Shown piece by piece: positions 61,288 to 64,000 of a stretch of 64,000 nt of DNA (position 1 is its first letter; each line of letters begins with the position of its first letter). A program made the position numbers and the translations under genes. The notes under the pieces were generated by a model. The model worked only from the letters and a program-made list of their open reading frames with translations. It was not told where the DNA came from and made no database searches. The stretch comes from Anaerolineae bacterium. GTDB lineage: Bacteria; Chloroflexota; Anaerolineae; Aggregatilineales; Phototrophicaceae. The stretch is taken from NCBI GenBank assembly GCA_022822545.1, contig JAJEBE010000045.1, forward strand, positions 26,557 through 90,556, written 5' to 3'.

Positions 61288-62946
61288 TTAAGCCTCCACC
61301 AGCAGACTGCCCAGTGGAACCCGCGAGTCCGGGAACGTTTCCGCAATCACACGCTGCTGGTCGCGCGAGCGATACAGCCCCGTGTAAACAGAATATTGCC
61401 CCGGCGCCAAGTCAGCCGGCAAAGGCACCTGCCATACTTCGCTGTCGGAAAGACCATTGTACCATAGACGAGTCGGCAAGCGCGGTCCCAAAGGCTGTTG
61501 GTCATAGCCCCACCATTCGTCGCCCTCTTCGCGGCCAAAATGCAGAAACTGAATGTAATCCTCAAGACCGTCCGCGTCGCTGCGCCATGAAAACATTACG
61601 CGCAGATTTTCACCAATTTGCGACCGTTCCGGCAGTTCGATGCCTTGCAGCGCGAATCCGTTATCAAATGTCACTAGCGGAGCGGCGGGCGAAGGTTCGG
61701 CGTCGGAGCGGATGACGTACTCGCCCAAAATGACTTGCGCATCGCTCAGCAACTGCAGATCGCTGGCAAGCGCTTTCTGATTGATGAATTTACCGCTTCC
61801 TTTATCTTGGCGCCAGTGGGTGAGCACGATCCACATAGCGCGATTTTTTGGCGCGTCCGGCGGGATAGCTACCAGACTTCGCTGAAGGTATTTTAACCTT
61901 GGTTCATATAGAGTCGTCTTCCAAGTGTATCTACGAGAAATGTTTTTGTCCACATGCGCTGCCGATTTGCCGCTGACTTGATCAACCAAATGAATCGAAT
62001 AGCCCAATCCACTATAGTTGTGCCAATTGCCAGACGACAAGAAGAGCGCAACGGCGAGACTGTCCTCGTCATTTTGGAGACGGAAAGCCTCAATAATTAT
62101 TTTCGACTCGAAGCGCACGTTCGTTTGTCGGGACCAGAGACGCAATTCCACAGCAGTTGACAAAAACGGGAGCAAGAGCAATAGAATTAATGCGAGCGCC
62201 AACAGAGAGAGACGCCGGGGAAGAGCGCGTTTTAGACGGGGCGTCATATTGGAGAACAGCCCGAGCATGGCAACCAGCGCAAGCCAGATGCCCAAAGATT
62301 CTAAAATCTCCTCAACAGGTTTGATAATCAGACAGCCATCGGCGTCGATGCGCCATGGTCCCAAGGCGCCTTGGCTGCAGGGCACTTCATCCAAGAAAAG
62401 AGCGCCGGCCGAGCTTAGCGCCAGGCCAGTCAGAAAACAGATATACCATTTCCGCATGTTGGGCGGCGATCGGCGAGCAATGAGGGCGGTCGCTATTGCC
62501 ACTCCCACGCCTAGAGCGGCGTACTGCAACTGCCAGCCGGAGCCGATTGCGCGCAATCCGTGGTATTCGTCATAAGTCAATATAACAAAGAGAAGACCGA
62601 TACCGGCAAAGTACAGGCGTTGCCAAGCTAGGCAGGCAGACGCCATCCAGCCTGTCAAAATCGCAAACGATCCAACCAGCGCAAACTGTGCCGCGGCCAG
62701 CGTGGAGAACATATTGTATTCGCCATCCAGATCCCAGAGCCACCTGTCAAAGTCCGAAGCCGGTTGATGAAAGTATGCTAGGCCAACCAACACTATCTGC
62801 GCCAGGAGCATGAATACAGCCAGGCGGTTGGCCTTAACATTCAGGAGCGGCATGAGCCAGCGGAAGTACAGGCCGCCGGCCAGGCAATAGAGCAGGAAAA
62901 CTGAGAAATGCAGTAAACCTTGTAGCAGGGCGCCAAGGTCAGTCAA
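61288..62946 (-). CDS. Membrane protein, family copy 4 (unknown function)
   Basis: The 552-residue protein, started at a TTG 10 bases after the racemase stop, is a more distant copy of the family at 47.3-52.6 kb. It keeps 'LWDLDGEYN' (Trp-Asn replaced by Tyr-Asn), 'LTYDEYHGLRAIGSG', 'EEILESLGIWLALVAMLGLF', 'GYSIHLVDQVSGKSAAH' and 'LPADLAPGQYSVYTGLYR'. An ATG start could exist further in, since the TTG choice rests on the extent of similarity. Its position upstream of the amidohydrolase again ties the family to the transporter operon. Confidence 0.65.
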   Translation of the reverse strand: MTDLGALLQGLLHFSVFLLYCLAGGLYFRWLMPLLNVKANRLAVFMLLAQIVLVGLAYFHQPASDFDRWLWDLDGEYNMFSTLAAAQFALVGSFAILTGWMASACLAWQRLYFAGIGLLFVILTYDEYHGLRAIGSGWQLQYAALGVGVAIATALIARRSPPNMRKWYICFLTGLALSSAGALFLDEVPCSQGALGPWRIDADGCLIIKPVEEILESLGIWLALVAMLGLFSNMTPRLKRALPRRLSLLALALILLLLLPFLSTAVELRLWSRQTNVRFESKIIIEAFRLQNDEDSLAVALFLSSGNWHNYSGLGYSIHLVDQVSGKSAAHVDKNISRRYTWKTTLYEPRLKYLQRSLVAIPPDAPKNRAMWIVLTHWRQDKGSGKFINQKALASDLQLLSDAQVILGEYVIRSDAEPSPAAPLVTFDNGFALQGIELPERSQIGENLRVMFSWRSDADGLEDYIQFLHFGREEGDEWWGYDQQPLGPRLPTRLWYNGLSDSEVWQVPLPADLAPGQYSVYTGLYRSRDQQRVIAETFPDSRVPLGSLLVEA

Positions 62947-62955
62947 GTTGCTCGC

Positions 62956-63723
62956 TCAATTTCTTCGGTGATACAAATCCGCCGGCGATGAGGCCTGCCC
63001 CGACGCGATCTTCGGCGGCGTCATATAAGCCAGTTTCGAATGGCTGATGCCGGAGCCGAGCATGGCTTCCAGGAACTTGAGCTGCACCCGCGCCGGATTC
63101 AAGAAGGGCACGCCGAGCTCAGCTTGGCAGGCTTCCGGAATCTCGAGGAAACCCATACTCATGCAGCCGACGATGAGGGTATCGGCGCGGTCTTCCTCGA
63201 TCGCTTTCTTGCCTTCTTCCAACGTGATCTCGATAGCAGCCTCGCGGTCGCGATGCAATTCCAGCACGGGGATATTGACCGCGCGCACGCTCGCCAGTTT
63301 TTCGCCGCCGCCGGTATTGCGCAACTGTTCCTCCATCGGCCCGATGACGCTGTCGGTGACGGTGATGACCGAGTAGCGCCGGCCGACCGCCGAAGCCATC
63401 AGCGCGGTGGCTTGCCCGGCGCCGACCACCGGGATATCGACGATCTCGCGCAGAGCGCCCAAGCCGGGATCGCCGTAGCAGCCGAGCAAGATGCCATCCC
63501 AGCCATCGGCTTGTAATTCGTGCGCCCGCTTCACCGTCTCCGGGATGGAGAGGTATTCTTCGTACATGCTCTCGATGGAGCCGGGGCCGGCCGGGATATC
63601 GGTGATATCGACTTCGGTGCCGGGCGCGGCGCAGCGCTGCAAGTATTCACGGCGGCGTCCCAGTTCGGCTTGGCCTTCGGGACTGCGGCCCATCGGTCCG
63701 GATACGAGGTAGATCAGTTTCAT
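62956..63723 (-). CDS. Asp/Glu/hydantoin racemase-family protein
   Basis: The 255-residue protein has the two catalytic cysteines of the family: Cys82 in 'ILLGCYGDPGLGAL' and Cys187 in 'LIVGCMSMGFLEIP'. 'LVSGPMGRSPEGQAEL' opens the first domain. Members racemise hydantoins, aspartate or glutamate, or isomerise maleate. The gene starts the visible part of the run that includes the amidohydrolase and peptide-type importer, so a role on amino acids or cyclic amides is plausible. Confidence 0.88.
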   Translation of the reverse strand: MKLIYLVSGPMGRSPEGQAELGRRREYLQRCAAPGTEVDITDIPAGPGSIESMYEEYLSIPETVKRAHELQADGWDGILLGCYGDPGLGALREIVDIPVVGAGQATALMASAVGRRYSVITVTDSVIGPMEEQLRNTGGGEKLASVRAVNIPVLELHRDREAAIEITLEEGKKAIEEDRADTLIVGCMSMGFLEIPEACQAELGVPFLNPARVQLKFLEAMLGSGISHSKLAYMTPPKIASGQASSPADLYHRRN

Positions 63724-63738
63724 ATGGTTTTCCCTTTA

Positions 63739-63834
63739 GCGGGCGATCTGATAGATCGCCCCTACACGTTTTCGTCTGCGGCGGGCGACCTGATAGGTCG
63801 CCCCTACATTCCTCTGTGCCTCTGTGGTGAATCA
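63739..63834. repeat. Two palindromic GGGCGA repeats and a CACAGAG-type repeat
   Basis: GCGGGCGATCTGATAGATCG followed by CCCCTAC (63739-63765) and GCGGGCGACCTGATAGGTCG followed by CCCCTAC (63780-63806) are near-identical inverted repeats. CCTCTGTGCCTCTGTGGTGA (63811-63830) follows and touches the stop codon of the next gene. Confidence 0.8.
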
Positions 63835-64000
63835 AATCTTTTCCAGCGCGGCACGTACGATGTTGGCCGAGGTTTCGAAAGCCCAGGCGACGCGGTTGAC
63901 GCCGCGCAGGAGATGCGTCCGCGTGACCCGGCGCATGTGATGATCGGCCTCGGCCAAGTCCAGCGCCGGCGCCAAGTCGGGCAATTCCGGCACGCGAACA
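63832..64000 (-). CDS. 3' end of an unidentified protein (partial, leaves window)
   Basis: A minus-strand frame open from the window edge ends at a TGA at 63834-63832. The last 55 residues include 'PELPDLAPALDLAEADHHMR' and end 'NIVRAALEKI'. The amphipathic helices are normal protein, but I recognise no family from this fragment. The stop codon falls inside a dispersed CACAGAG-type repeat. Confidence 0.55.
   Translation of the reverse strand, partial: VRVPELPDLAPALDLAEADHHMRRVTRTHLLRGVNRVAWAFETSANIVRAALEKI

Noticed and set aside
1..64000. tRNA, rRNA, riboswitch or complete insertion sequence
   Set aside because: I read the intergenic regions for tRNA arms, rRNA-like conserved blocks, riboswitch cores and transposase motifs, and saw none; a covariance-model search would be needed to exclude short RNAs.

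Overview
The window looks like a piece of chromosome from an uncultured Chloroflexota bacterium (Anaerolineae/Caldilineae-like). The reasons are its high GC content, the dense repertoire of ABC importers with secreted binding proteins, Uma2-type nuclease genes, and dispersed palindromic repeats of the 'TAGGGGCGAC-GTCGCCC' and 'CACAGAGGCACAGAG' types. The assignment rests on gene content and repeats only; no rRNA or tRNA gene was found.

Left end (1 to about 9.15 kb) is a decayed defence and mobile island. A gene leaving the left edge begins with what looks like a bacterial multiubiquitin domain. It is divergent from an overlapping XRE regulator and ImmA/IrrE protease pair of visibly lower GC. 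Next come a truncated DUF1156 DNA methylase that carries an in-frame insertion of dispersed repeats, a Uma2 nuclease, and a large intact SNF2 helicase with a C-terminal DUF3883 domain. Beyond these lie plasmid-like remains: a parA broken by a stop codon and a frameshift, an intact 55-residue partner with a GTG start, AT-rich iterons on both sides of parA, about 1.2 kb without genes, and a broken Toprim primase cut off at about 9.13 kb.

9.15 to 19.2 kb is one long minus-strand run read from 19.2 kb leftward: two coupled DUF4438-like paralogues, a VOC/epimerase-type protein, a malate/L-lactate-type dehydrogenase, a half-length aminotransferase-like protein lacking the PLP lysine, a normal aminotransferase, a peptide-type ABC importer (binding protein and two permeases) and an SDR dehydrogenase. 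It looks like uptake and catabolism of an amino-acid or hydroxyacid-like substrate.

19.3 to 42.9 kb holds a 2-hydroxyacid dehydrogenase behind a near-consensus promoter, an LLM oxidoreductase, a complete branched-chain-amino-acid-type importer (with a GNAT gene inside), a thioesterase, MsrB, a DinB-like protein, a sialidase-like protein, two solitary DNA methyltransferases, a secreted spondin-domain protein with a Met/Asp repeat, a Gfo/Idh/MocA oxidoreductase, an AstE/AspA-type deacylase, a second peptide-type importer without ATPases, an SDR, a homocysteine methyltransferase-like protein and a LarA-like protein.

42.95 kb to the right end is a second very long minus-strand run. Read from the right it holds a partial gene, an Asp/Glu/hydantoin-type racemase, a membrane protein, an amidohydrolase, a CapA-type phosphatase, a third peptide-type importer with its two ATPases fused in one protein, three more copies of the same membrane protein family, a quinone-oxidoreductase-like protein, a sulfatase and two sugar-isomerase-like TIM barrels. 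The four membrane paralogues have no function I recognise. The fused ATPase may serve all three peptide-type importers, since the other two lack ATPases here. Dispersed repeats have entered coding frames at several places.
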